Shown piece after piece: positions 6,665-14,446 of a stretch of 36,177 nucleotides of DNA (positions are counted from its first letter, which is position 1; each line of letters begins with the position of its first letter). Origin of the DNA: Clostridia bacterium (GTDB lineage Bacteria; Bacillota; Clostridia; Oscillospirales; CAG-382); contig JAFSGD010000038.1 in assembly GCA_017434845.1 (NCBI GenBank), forward strand, positions 1 to 36,177. The letters run 5' to 3'. The translations under genes were made by a program, and so were the position numbers. The notes below the pieces were generated by a model, which searched no databases, was not told the DNA's origin, and was given only the letters and a program-made list of their open reading frames with translations.

Positions 6665-6835
6665 TGCTCTCAATCACGCCGTAAGGCGTGTATATCATCC
6701 GCAACTTGTAGCGGTATATCATCAATGCGAAGCATTGTATATCATTAAGCCGCAGGAGGTGTTATACACGGCTTTGCCGTGATGATATACCATCGCCCGT
6801 CGGGGCTGATGATATACCAAGCCTGCGGCTTGGAT
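6665..6835 (-). repeat. Hairpin cluster with TATATCATC/GATGATATA linkers
   Basis: A row of short perfect hairpins, for example CACGCCttacGGCGTG, CAATGCttcGCATTG, CACGGcaaaGCCGTG and CCAAGCCgcaGGCTTGG, is separated by linkers of 8-11 nt. On the minus strand the linkers read TATATCATC in the first half and GATGATATAC in the second half, so the two halves can also pair with each other. No coding potential is seen. It follows the terminator-like hairpin at 6836-6877 in the tRNA-Ala direction. Same design as the GATGAAATC elements but with another linker. Confidence 0.8.
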
Positions 6836-6877
6836 AAAAAAAGAAGTAACCTTTGTTTACAAAAGTTACTTCTTTTC
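6836..6877. terminator. Long A/T-flanked hairpin (terminator-like) between repeat units
   Basis: AAAAGAAGTAAC (6840-6851) pairs perfectly with GTTACTTCTTTT (6866-6877). An A-run precedes it, so each strand shows a stem followed by T's. It is the counterpart of the hairpin at 34375-34416 downstream of tRNA-Gln. Confidence 0.7.
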
Positions 6878-7113
6878 TGTCTATGAACTATGAAAAAGAT
6901 ATTTTTGCTGTTTTTGCGTATGAATTCGAACTCTTACAGAAAATGAAATCCTTGCTCACGCAAGGATGAAATCAGCTAACGCTGATGAAATCTTCGGCTT
7001 TGCCTCAGATGAAATTAAATCCACCCATCCGCCGTCGAGGCGGATTTCACCCAACGAAGTTGGATTTCATCGTCGAAGAAGATTTCACCCACCCGCAAGG
7101 GTGGATTTAGTTG
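6878..7113 (-). repeat. tRNA-linked hairpin element, copy A (GATGAAATC linkers) with conserved core
   Basis: On the minus strand this reads from the tRNA-Ala terminator outward. Outer arms AAATCCACC/GGTGGATTT (7018-7026 with 7101-7109) enclose several hairpins, including CCAACttcGTTGG and CCGCCtcgacGGCGG. Further hairpins joined by GATTTCATC follow, then a core (about 6878-6950) that is nearly identical to one at about 34301-34374. Linkers are GATGAAATC on one side and its complement on the other. It is not a gene-sized coding region. Confidence 0.85.
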
Positions 7114-7114
7114 A

Positions 7115-7148
7115 AAACGACAGATTCCTGTCGGAATCTGTCGTTTTC
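7115..7148 (-). terminator. tRNA-Ala terminator
   Basis: A perfect 15-bp stem (7115-7129 with 7134-7148) with a 4-base loop starts directly after the tRNA CCA end. Arms begin and end in AAAA/TTTT. Its AAACGACA/TGTCGTTT core is shared with the tRNA-Gln terminator. Confidence 0.85.
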
Positions 7149-7224
7149 TGGTGGAGCATAGGGGATTCGAACCCCTGACCCCAACACTGCCAGTGTTGTG
7201 CGCTCCCAGCTGCGCTAATGCCCC
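7149..7224 (-). tRNA. tRNA-Ala (anticodon GGC)
   Basis: Folds as a full cloverleaf on the minus strand. The acceptor GGGGCAT pairs with ATGCTCC with one G-U, the anticodon stem is CAACA/TGTTG with loop CTGGCAG (anticodon GGC), and the T arm is AGGGG-TTCGAAT-CCCCT. Discriminator A and an encoded CCA end the gene. Its own promoter lies a few bases upstream and a terminator immediately follows. Confidence 0.97.
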
Positions 7225-7233
7225 GTGGGCTTT

Positions 7234-7262
7234 ATAATAACATATATCAAGCCGCTTGTCAA
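7234..7262 (-). promoter_or_regulatory. Promoter of tRNA-Ala
   Basis: Minus strand TTGACA (7257-7262), 17 bp, TATTAT (7234-7239). The -10 box ends nine bases before the tRNA 5' end. Confidence 0.88.
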
Positions 7263-7270
7263 CATAAAAA

Positions 7271-7411
7271 TCATTCCTGCGAAAGCGATACCCTTAAAAT
7301 ATCGCCGCAGTTTTCTTGAAAGGTTTTTCCGTTGCCGTAGCCGCCCATGCCGAGATAAACGGCGTTTTGATCAACCGCAAGACTGAACACACCAACGGCA
7401 TATTCAAAGCT
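7271..7411 (-). pseudogene. Possible gene remnant in frame after the yuiD-like stop
   Basis: Directly after the TAA of the yuiD-like gene the same frame stays open for 46 codons to a TGA. It reads like protein, e.g. YAVGVFSLAVDQNAVYLGMG, with codon use like the neighbours. No start codon with a good SD is visible and the peptide is not part of the YuiD family length. It may be the C-terminal remnant of a lost gene or chance. I do not recognise the source. Confidence 0.3.
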
Positions 7412-7888
7412 TTAAATTGCACCGAAATTCCCGAATATAAAATATACCGCCACCGAAACGCCGACGCCGATTATTATTCCCGCGCCGACCTGAAGCGGTG
7501 TGTGGCCGACAAACTCCTTTAGCTTAATCGAGCTAAGCTTCTTTTCGGAATGCTTGCCGAACAGCTTAATAAACTCGTTAAGCACTATTGCCTGCTTGCC
7601 GGTTTCCATACGAACGCCCATGGCATCGCGGCAGACAACGGCGCAAAAGATCGCGCTAAGCGCAAATTCGACGCTGCCGAACCCTTGACCGAGACCGCAA
7701 ATGCAGGCTAGTGCCGAAACGGTTGCCGAATGGCAGCTCGGCATTCCGCCGTCGCCGAAAAATCGGTTGGGGTCGAATTTTTTATTGATCACCGTGTCGA
7801 TAATAACCTTTAAATTCTGAGCAACAAACCACGCCGCTATCGGCGCGATAAGATAGGGATTAGTTATAAACTCGAAAAACCAATTCAT
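7412..7888 (-). CDS. YuiD-like DUF212 membrane protein (PAP2-related)
   Basis: The 158-aa DUF212 protein is the same size as B. subtilis YuiD. The family is distantly related to PAP2/vanadium haloperoxidase phosphatases. The family signature GDGGMPSCHSATVSALA is at about residues 46-62, and several membrane segments are predicted, including a C-terminal one (about 137-154). I used the ATG at 7886-7888 (MNWFFEFITNPYL) because AAGGAAG precedes it; an open frame begins 14 codons earlier. It follows the flavoprotein gene by 19 bp and likely belongs to the glyS-rpiR-flavoprotein transcript. Substrate is unknown. Confidence 0.9.
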   Translation of the reverse strand: MNWFFEFITNPYLIAPIAAWFVAQNLKVIIDTVINKKFDPNRFFGDGGMPSCHSATVSALACICGLGQGFGSVEFALSAIFCAVVCRDAMGVRMETGKQAIVLNEFIKLFGKHSEKKLSSIKLKEFVGHTPLQVGAGIIIGVGVSVAVYFIFGNFGAI

Positions 7889-7907
7889 TAAGCAAAAGCT
7901 TCCTTTT

Positions 7908-9128
7908 TTACATCGCGTTGCCCGCAACAAATGCGGTTGAGAACGCTATTTGAAGATTAAATCCGCCGGTGTAGGCATCAATGTCGATAACCTCGCCCGC
8001 AAAATAAAGACCCGAAACAAGCTTTGATTGCATGGTTTTGGGGTCGATCTCGCGGCAATCAACGCCGCCGCCCGTAACGATCGCCTCGTCGATCGGACGG
8101 GTTCCGCTTATTTTGATCGGCAACGCCTTCATAAGCGAAAGAATGGTTGTGCGTTGTTCGCGCGTTAGGCTGTTAAGGCGGGTTTCGGGCGGAATGCCCG
8201 TCATTGCAACGAACGGGTCGATAAGCTTTGACGGCAAAAGCGCCGAGAAGCCGTTTTTGAGCTCGCGGTTGCTGTTTTCGGAAAAATCGCGCAAAAGCCT
8301 TTTATCAAGCGTTTTTTCGTCGAGCGCGGGCTTCAGGTCGATGAACATTTTAAAAGGAAAATCACCGCGAAGATAAGCCGAAGCCGAAAGAATAACCGGC
8401 CCCGTAACGCCGAAATGAGTGAACATCATTTCGCCCTGCTCTTCATAAAGCGGCTTTTTGCCCGAGCCGTAAAAGGAGATTCCGACGTTTCTTAGCGAAA
8501 GCCCCATGCAATCGCGGCAGAGCTTATCGGGCGAAACAAGCGGAACAAGCGAGGGACGGATGGGGGTTATATTATGCCCAACACTTTCGGCAAGGCGATG
8601 GCCGCTTCCGTCCGAGCCGGTTTTGGGATAAGAGCTTCCGCCGCAGGCAACAAGAACCGAATCCGAAAAGAACTCGGCTTTGCCGACGCGAACGCCCTTT
8701 ATTGCGCCGTTATCAACCAAAAGCGCCGAAACGTTACCGCGCTTTATAACAACGCCGACCGTTTCGCAAGCCGTAACGAGCGCCTTGGTTATATCGTTTG
8801 CGCGGTCGCTTTCGGGAAAAACGCGGTTGCCGCGCTCGACCTTGGTCTTAACGCCCCAAGCCTCGAAAAAGGCAACGGTATCTTCGGGAGAAAAACGCGA
8901 GATAGCGCTCATTAAAAAGCGGGGGTTTTGAGGAACGTTATTCAAAAACTCCTCGCGAGAGCACATATTGGTAACATTACATCTTCCCTTGCCTGTTATA
9001 TCGAGTTTTCTGCCGCAACGGTCGTTCTTTTCCAAAAGCAGAACGCTTTTTCCGTTTATTGCGGCGTTATATGCGCCGAACAGCCCTGCAGGGCCGCCGC
9101 CGACAACGATAACGTCATATTTCATCAT
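7908..9128 (-). CDS. HI0933-family FAD-dependent oxidoreductase
   Basis: This 406-aa flavoprotein belongs to the HI0933/YhiN (aminoacetone oxidase-type) family. The N-terminal Rossmann motif VVGGGPAGLFGA binds FAD (about residues 8-19). The family sequence GRKLDITGKGRCNVTN follows at about 39-54, and the C-terminal GGGVDCREIDPKTMQSK and GLYFAGEVIDIDAYTGGFN are typical. The physiological substrate of this family is not firmly known. The ATG overlaps the rpiR stop (ATGA), so expression is coupled to the regulator upstream. Confidence 0.93.
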   Translation of the reverse strand: MMKYDVIVVGGGPAGLFGAYNAAINGKSVLLLEKNDRCGRKLDITGKGRCNVTNMCSREEFLNNVPQNPRFLMSAISRFSPEDTVAFFEAWGVKTKVERGNRVFPESDRANDITKALVTACETVGVVIKRGNVSALLVDNGAIKGVRVGKAEFFSDSVLVACGGSSYPKTGSDGSGHRLAESVGHNITPIRPSLVPLVSPDKLCRDCMGLSLRNVGISFYGSGKKPLYEEQGEMMFTHFGVTGPVILSASAYLRGDFPFKMFIDLKPALDEKTLDKRLLRDFSENSNRELKNGFSALLPSKLIDPFVAMTGIPPETRLNSLTREQRTTILSLMKALPIKISGTRPIDEAIVTGGGVDCREIDPKTMQSKLVSGLYFAGEVIDIDAYTGGFNLQIAFSTAFVAGNAM

Positions 9129-9985
9129 AAATTATCATAAACATCGTTTTCCGCCCAGATGCGTTCAAGTATATCAAAACGGGTTGCGGTTCTTTCGGGG
9201 TCGCGCCTGCCTATTTCAACCAGCAATGCATTTATAAGAGTCAGCGGCGCGGCAAGCGAATCGACGAAGGTGTCGCTTTCGTTATCGGCAAAAAGGGTTA
9301 TGTCGGCGGTTTTCGCGATCGGGCTGTGAATGCTGTCGGTTATGCCGAGAACGGTTGCGCCCGCGCGCTTCGAAAATCCGAGAACGTCAACGGTGAGCTT
9401 GGAATAGCGCGGAAAGGTTATTCCGAGCACAACGTCGCCCTTTTTTACCTTGAACATCTGGTCGTATGCCTCGCTTCCGATAACGGTGTGAACTATTTGA
9501 ACGTTATCGAAAAGAATCGAAAGATAAAAATTCAAGAACATCGCAAGGCTTGCCGAGCTTCTTGCGCCGACGATATAGATACGCTCGGCGTTCATTATTT
9601 CGGTTACAAAGCCGTCGAAAGCCGCTTTGTCTGTCATCGCAAGCGTTTTTTTTATGCTTTCTATATCGGAATTAACGCTTTTTTGCAGAGTATCCTCGCC
9701 GATGCGCTCCTTTGAAAGCTTCATTCGCTCAACGGAAGTAAGCTTGCTTCTTGCGGCATATCTTAACGCCGATTGAAGCTCGGGATAGCCCTCGAAGCCA
9801 AGCTCGGTTGCATAGCGGACGATGGTCGATTCCGAAACACCTACCGTTTCAGAAAGCTTGGCGGCGGTCATATAAGCCGCCGCCGCATAGTTAACAAGCA
9901 GATATTCGCCGATTTTCTTTTGCCCCTTAGAGCAACGGTTGAGGCGCTCGGCGATCGCCTCGAGAACATTGATCCTGTTTTCCAT
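9125..9985 (-). CDS. MurR/RpiR-family transcriptional regulator
   Basis: The 286-aa protein has an N-terminal RpiR helix-turn-helix (about residues 1-77; MTAAKLSETVGVSESTIVRYATELGF) and a SIS sugar-phosphate-binding domain (about 125-260; ERIYIVGARSSASLA). Family members sense phosphorylated sugars or amino sugars. No sugar operon is next to it. Instead it overlaps a flavoprotein gene and follows glycyl-tRNA synthetase by 30 bp. GAGG lies seven bases before the ATG. The target is unknown; its operon partners are the flavoprotein and YuiD-like gene. Confidence 0.93.
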   Translation of the reverse strand: MENRINVLEAIAERLNRCSKGQKKIGEYLLVNYAAAAYMTAAKLSETVGVSESTIVRYATELGFEGYPELQSALRYAARSKLTSVERMKLSKERIGEDTLQKSVNSDIESIKKTLAMTDKAAFDGFVTEIMNAERIYIVGARSSASLAMFLNFYLSILFDNVQIVHTVIGSEAYDQMFKVKKGDVVLGITFPRYSKLTVDVLGFSKRAGATVLGITDSIHSPIAKTADITLFADNESDTFVDSLAAPLTLINALLVEIGRRDPERTATRFDILERIWAENDVYDNL

Positions 9986-10015
9986 TTTTATGCCTCGAAG
10001 GGCGTAAAAACCCTA

Positions 10016-11422
10016 TTAGAAATTGATCTTTTCTTCGATATAAGCGCGAACCTCGGAAATGGGCATTCTGATCTGCTCCATGGTATCGCGGTCGCGAACG
10101 GTAACGCAGTTATCCTCAAGCGAATCGAAATCGTAGGTTATGCAGAAGGGAGTTCCGATCTCGTCCTCGCGGCGATAGCGCTTGCCGATAGAGCCCGATT
10201 CATCGTAATCAACGGGGAAATATTTGCAAAGCTCGTTTTTGAGCTCGATTGCCTTTTCGCCAAGCTTTTTCGAAAGAGGAAGCACAGCCGCCTTAAAGGG
10301 AGCAAGCGCGGGATGGAAGCGAAGCACGGTTCTGATATCCTCGGCGCCGTCTTTGCCGATGTTTTCTTCATCGTAGGCATCGGCGAGGAAGGCGAGAACC
10401 GAACGCTCAACACCAAGCGAGGGCTCGATAACGTAGGGAATGTATCTTTCGTTCTTTTCCTGATCGAAATAGGTTAAATCGTTGCCCGAGGTGTTAATGT
10501 GCTGAGTAAGGTCATAGTCGGTTCTGTCGGCAACACCCCAAAGCTCGCCCCAGCCGAACGGGAAGAGGAATTCGAAGTCGGTTGTTGCCTTGGAATAAAA
10601 GCAAAGCTCTTCGGGATCATGGTCGCGAAGACGGAGGTTTTCTTCCTTCATGCCGAGCGAGAGAAGCCAATCGCGGCAGAACGAGCGCCAATATTCGAAC
10701 CACTCAAGGTCGGTTCCGGGCTGGCAGAAGAATTCAAGCTCCATCTGTTCGAACTCGCGAACGCGGAAAATGAAGTTGCCGGGGGTGATCTCGTTTCTGA
10801 AGCTCTTGCCTATCTGACCGATACCGAAGGGGAGCTTTTTGCGGGTTGTGCGCTGAACGTTTGCAAAGTTAACGAAAATACCCTGAGCGGTTTCGGGGCG
10901 GAGATAAACGGTGTTCTTCGCATCCTCGGTAACGCCCTGGAAGGTTTTGAACATAAGGTTGAATTGACGGATATCGGTGAAGTTGTGCTTACCGCAGGTG
11001 GGGCAAGGAATGTTGTTATCTTCAACAAACTGCTTCATTTCCTGCTGAGAGAATGCATCGATGGGCTTGGGGAGCTCGATTCCCTGCTCGGCGACCCAAT
11101 CTTCGATAAGCTTATCGGCACGGAAGCGCTCTTTACATTCGCGGCAATCCATCAAGGGATCGGAAAATCCGCCGAGGTGGCCCGAAGCAACCCAGGTTTG
11201 AGGGTTCATAAGAATAGCCGAATCGAGACCGACGTTATAGGGGTTTTCCTGAACGAACTTCTTCCACCAAGCTTTTTTTATGTTGTTTTTGAGCTCAACG
11301 CCCAAAGGACCGTAATCCCAAGTATTTGCGAGACCGCCATAGATCTCACTGCCCGCAAAGATAAAGCCTCTGCCCTTGCAGAGCGCAACGAGCTTTTCCA
11401 TTGTTTTTTCTGTGTTTTTCAT
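10016..11422 (-). CDS. glyS: Glycyl-tRNA synthetase (single-chain, alpha2 type)
   Basis: This class II aminoacyl-tRNA synthetase charges tRNA-Gly. At 468 aa with N-terminal [25 protein letters not shown] it is the eukaryote-like alpha2 form found in many Firmicutes, not the alpha2beta2 GlyQ/GlyS pair. A zinc-binding-like CxxC..CPTCG insert and the motif 2 region [21 protein letters not shown] are visible, as is the C-terminal anticodon-binding domain (about 360-460). GGAGG lies seven bases before the ATG. A consensus promoter gives a leader of only about 40 nt, so there is no room for a T-box. Confidence 0.97.
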   Translation of the reverse strand: MKNTEKTMEKLVALCKGRGFIFAGSEIYGGLANTWDYGPLGVELKNNIKKAWWKKFVQENPYNVGLDSAILMNPQTWVASGHLGGFSDPLMDCRECKERFRADKLIEDWVAEQGIELPKPIDAFSQQEMKQFVEDNNIPCPTCGKHNFTDIRQFNLMFKTFQGVTEDAKNTVYLRPETAQGIFVNFANVQRTTRKKLPFGIGQIGKSFRNEITPGNFIFRVREFEQMELEFFCQPGTDLEWFEYWRSFCRDWLLSLGMKEENLRLRDHDPEELCFYSKATTDFEFLFPFGWGELWGVADRTDYDLTQHINTSGNDLTYFDQEKNERYIPYVIEPSLGVERSVLAFLADAYDEENIGKDGAEDIRTVLRFHPALAPFKAAVLPLSKKLGEKAIELKNELCKYFPVDYDESGSIGKRYRREDEIGTPFCITYDFDSLEDNCVTVRDRDTMEQIRMPISEVRAYIEEKINF

Positions 11423-11467
11423 ATTTCAACCTCCGAGATATAAGATCGTGATATAAATATTCATATT

Positions 11468-11496
11468 ATTATACTATATTCTTTCGGCATTTTCAA
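11468..11496 (-). promoter_or_regulatory. Promoter of glyS
   Basis: Minus strand TTGAAA (11491-11496), 17 bp, TATAAT (11468-11473), about 45 bp before the ATG. Confidence 0.85.
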
Positions 11497-11549
11497 GTGT
11501 TTTAGTCGTTTGCTTCCCGTTTTAAATCCTATTTTTCGCAAAAACCGCA

Positions 11550-11588
11550 AAAAATCGGAGCTTTCCTTGCAGGATAACTCCGATTTTT
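11550..11588 (-). terminator. Terminator of the ABC transporter operon
   Basis: AAAAATCGGAG (11550-11560) pairs with CTCCGATTTTT (11578-11588). On the minus strand the stem ends in a T-run, eight bases after the stop of the ABC gene at 11597. The A-rich left arm also allows termination in the other direction. Confidence 0.85.
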
Positions 11589-11596
11589 CTTGCATT

Positions 11597-13819
11597 TTAT
11601 TTTTGCATTTTATTAACCTGTCGCTGAGCCATTACCAAGCGGTAATATCTGCCTTGGTTTCGCATCAGCTCGTCATGCGAGCCCTCTTCCTCGATCATGC
11701 CCTTTTCGAAAACAACGATCTTGGTTGCATTTCGAAGGGTTGAAAGACGGTGGGCTATGGCGATGGTTGTTCTTCCGCCCGAAAGAAGCGCGATAGCCTC
11801 TTGGATCTGCTTTTCGGTTTCGGTATCGAGCGAGCTTGTTGCCTCGTCAAGAATTAAGATTCTCGGGTTGCGCAATATTGCGCGCGCAATCGCAATTCGC
11901 TGGCGCTCGCCGCCCGAAAGGGTGTGGCCCTTATCGCCGACATAGGTGTTATAGCCATCGGGCTGACGCATTATGAATTCATGCGCGTTGGCAAGCTTGG
12001 CGGCGCGAATGACCTCATCGCGCGTTGCGCCCGGCTTTGCATAGGCAATGTTGCTGTAAATTGTTCCGTTGAAAAGGAAGGTTTCCTGCAGAACAACGCC
12101 GATCTTCGAGCGATAGGAATGCTGATCGATGGTTTTTATTTCCTTGCCGTCAACGGTAAGCGAGCCCTCGGAAAGATCGTAAAGCCGCAAAACAAGGTTT
12201 GCTGCAGTTGTTTTTCCGACGCCGCTTCTGCCGACAAAGCCGACCATTTCGCCCTTGCCGATCTTCAGGTTGATGTTCTTTAAAACGTATTCGGCATCGG
12301 CATAGCCGAAGCTTGCGTTTTTGAACTCGATATCGCCGTTGATATCATCGAGGATTTCGCCCTCGAGGCACATTTCGTTCTTTTCGTCAAGAAGCTCAAC
12401 GATCTTCGAAAGCGAGGTGGTTGCTCTTGCGATCCTTCGCGGCAGAAACGACATCCAGCGTATCGGCTCATAGATCAAGCCAACGTAGGAAACGAACTGC
12501 ATAAGATCGCCGAGCGCGAAGTTTGCGTTGCCCGAGGTTATAACCGACGGATCGCCCACAAGCTCTCTGCCGAGGAAATAAAGCACCGCATATTCGCCGA
12601 TGCTCAGCAGGAACGACGCAAATGGCATTATCATGTTCCAGGTAAGCTCGTTTTTCTTGCTTATCTGCGCGATCTTCTTGGCGGCTTCGTCAAAGCGCTT
12701 TTCCTCGCGTTTTTCGGTGCCGTAGGTTTTAACAACGCGCATTCCCGAAAAAACGTCGTGCATCAGCGTTCCGGCATCACTTTCGACCTGCCATTGACGG
12801 TGATACATCTTGTGGGTGAACTTATGAAGCACTCTGAACATCAGCACAAGGAAGGGAACGGGAAGAATTACAAGAATCGTAAGCTTCCAGTTCATTATAA
12901 GAAGCAATACCGCAACCGTTCCGAGCGTTAACGCCTGCTGTATAAGGTTGGGAACGAGCCAGGTGATAAACTCTCGAAGCTCTTCGGTATCGTTGGCAAC
13001 GCGCTGAATAAGCTCGCCCGAGCTTCTGCGGTTAAGACCTGTCAGCGAGAGCTCTTGTATCTTGCGGTAAACGTCGCTTTGCAATCGGATAAGAATATCC
13101 TTTGCGGCACGCGCAACAAGAAGCCTTCGCGCCATTACGGCAACCGCCGAAAGCAAGCCGAGCGCCGCCATTCCGCCAATCAGCAGGAAGAAGCCGCTTT
13201 GGTCGGATGGCGCGGGACTTGCGGCGATATAATCGTTGATCACCGCCTTGTTAAGAATAGGCAGAACAACGCTTATTCCCGAAACGGCAATAAGAAATAA
13301 CGCCGCAAGAAGAAGATATTTTAAATTCGGTTTCATATAGGGGATAAGTCTGCCGAAAAGCTTGCGTTTATCGGTGCATTTTTGGCAGGTCGTTCTCCCC
13401 GGGGGATAGGGTTTTCCGCATTTCGGGCACCGCGGGATAACAGGGTCGGGAATATCTTTTTTCAAGCGTGCGGCTTCGAATTTTCTTGCCGCAGCTCTGA
13501 AAAAGTTAACAAATCTCATGTCGGCGCGGCAGAGCTCGAGCTCGCCGTTTTCGTTGCTTGTTTCAAGCGAAATACAGCCCCATTGCTGAACGAATTTTAT
13601 TTCGCCGAGCGTTGAAAGCTCGATTATTTTAAGCTCGCTGTTGCCCTCTCGGATATAAAGCTTATCCTCGCAGAGAGCGACGGCGCCGAAAACCTCTTTG
13701 TTATCGAACGAAAGGTTATAGCTTAAAATATACGGCTTTTCCAATCCCGTATCCTTGGTAACGAGCTCCCTTATCGGATTGAACTCGCGGAAATGCGGTC
13801 TTGAGGTCTTTTGTTTCAT
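11597..13819 (-). CDS. ABC exporter with N-terminal domain and zinc ribbon (second subunit)
   Basis: This 740-aa fused permease/ATPase has an unusual front end. Residues 1-120 form a beta-rich cytosolic domain, followed by a zinc ribbon CPKC-x10-CQKC (131-148). Six membrane helices (about 165-460) and a canonical ABC domain come next: Walker A GRSGVGKT (530-537), Q579, signature LSGGE (634-638), Walker B LILDEAT (655-661) and H690. The catalytic site is intact. It is the partner of the gene at 14447-16747, with a DUF1854 gene between them. NCBI families name similar trios cyanophycin-metabolism-associated, but no cyanophycin gene is present here. Substrate unknown. Confidence 0.93.
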   Translation of the reverse strand: MKQKTSRPHFREFNPIRELVTKDTGLEKPYILSYNLSFDNKEVFGAVALCEDKLYIREGNSELKIIELSTLGEIKFVQQWGCISLETSNENGELELCRADMRFVNFFRAAARKFEAARLKKDIPDPVIPRCPKCGKPYPPGRTTCQKCTDKRKLFGRLIPYMKPNLKYLLLAALFLIAVSGISVVLPILNKAVINDYIAASPAPSDQSGFFLLIGGMAALGLLSAVAVMARRLLVARAAKDILIRLQSDVYRKIQELSLTGLNRRSSGELIQRVANDTEELREFITWLVPNLIQQALTLGTVAVLLLIMNWKLTILVILPVPFLVLMFRVLHKFTHKMYHRQWQVESDAGTLMHDVFSGMRVVKTYGTEKREEKRFDEAAKKIAQISKKNELTWNMIMPFASFLLSIGEYAVLYFLGRELVGDPSVITSGNANFALGDLMQFVSYVGLIYEPIRWMSFLPRRIARATTSLSKIVELLDEKNEMCLEGEILDDINGDIEFKNASFGYADAEYVLKNINLKIGKGEMVGFVGRSGVGKTTAANLVLRLYDLSEGSLTVDGKEIKTIDQHSYRSKIGVVLQETFLFNGTIYSNIAYAKPGATRDEVIRAAKLANAHEFIMRQPDGYNTYVGDKGHTLSGGERQRIAIARAILRNPRILILDEATSSLDTETEKQIQEAIALLSGGRTTIAIAHRLSTLRNATKIVVFEKGMIEEEGSHDELMRNQGRYYRLVMAQRQVNKMQK

Positions 13820-13858
13820 AATTACCTTTAAGCTGCTTTTAAAAAGCTAAACGTTGAT

Positions 13859-14419
13859 TTAAAGATAAAGCTCGATTTTTTTAAAGCTTATGCGGTCGAG
13901 CAGTGCAACGTCGTTAATGCGATAGCGGTTGCCGTCAACGTCGTTGATAATAAGCATTCCGCCGCCGACGCGCGCGATGTTGCGATAGGTATCGTGCATT
14001 GAAAAGCTCATAACACCGCGATCGGTGTCGACCGTCCAATAAGAATACCCGAGCTTTTCCTTAAGCGAGGTTATCTTTTTTATGATCGGGCAGAGATATT
14101 TTCTGTCGAGCTCCGCGCGAATGATCTCCTGCGCCTGTTCGGGCATTTCGTTAAGGTTGCGGATCATTGCATATTCGCGGCCATCCTTATCGAGAACCGA
14201 GATATATTCATCGGGGGTTTCGAACGGGAAGCAGCGGTGGAAGAAAACTCTTCCGAAATCCTGCTTAACGGGCGTTTTATCTTGGTTCGCCTCGAGATCG
14301 TCGCTTCGCTTGGGAAGAACCGCCTCCATTGCCGGAAAGCCGTTTTCGGTGCGGTAAAAGCGCGAGTTTTCGGAGTTGAGATAGGTTATCTCGGCAAGAT
14401 CGAGAAAGTTATCATTCAT
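13859..14419 (-). CDS. DUF1854 protein between two ABC exporters
   Basis: This 186-aa soluble protein matches the DUF1854 family: it contains FFHRCFPFETPDEYISVLD and ARVGGGMLIINDVDGNRYRI, and no membrane segment is visible. DUF1854 genes are repeatedly found next to ABC exporters of this zinc-ribbon type, which suggests a subunit or regulator of the transporter. GAGG lies near the ATG, and gaps to both ABC genes are under 40 bp, so the three are co-transcribed. Molecular function is unknown. Confidence 0.85.
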   Translation of the reverse strand: MNDNFLDLAEITYLNSENSRFYRTENGFPAMEAVLPKRSDDLEANQDKTPVKQDFGRVFFHRCFPFETPDEYISVLDKDGREYAMIRNLNEMPEQAQEIIRAELDRKYLCPIIKKITSLKEKLGYSYWTVDTDRGVMSFSMHDTYRNIARVGGGMLIINDVDGNRYRINDVALLDRISFKKIELYL

Positions 14420-14446
14420 TTTAATTCCTCTTTTTTTAAAAGGGTT

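Noticed and set aside
6878-7113. CRISPR array suggested by regularly repeated GATGAAATC words
   Set aside because: The repeats are only 8-11 nt, spacing is irregular, intervening sequences are themselves perfect hairpins, and no cas gene is present.
10499-11443. 314-codon open frame antisense to glyS
   Set aside because: It is a shadow of glycyl-tRNA synthetase, with no SD or family resemblance.
11423-11467. T-box leader for glycyl-tRNA synthetase
   Set aside because: A consensus promoter ends at 11468, leaving only about 40 nt before the ATG, too short for a T-box.
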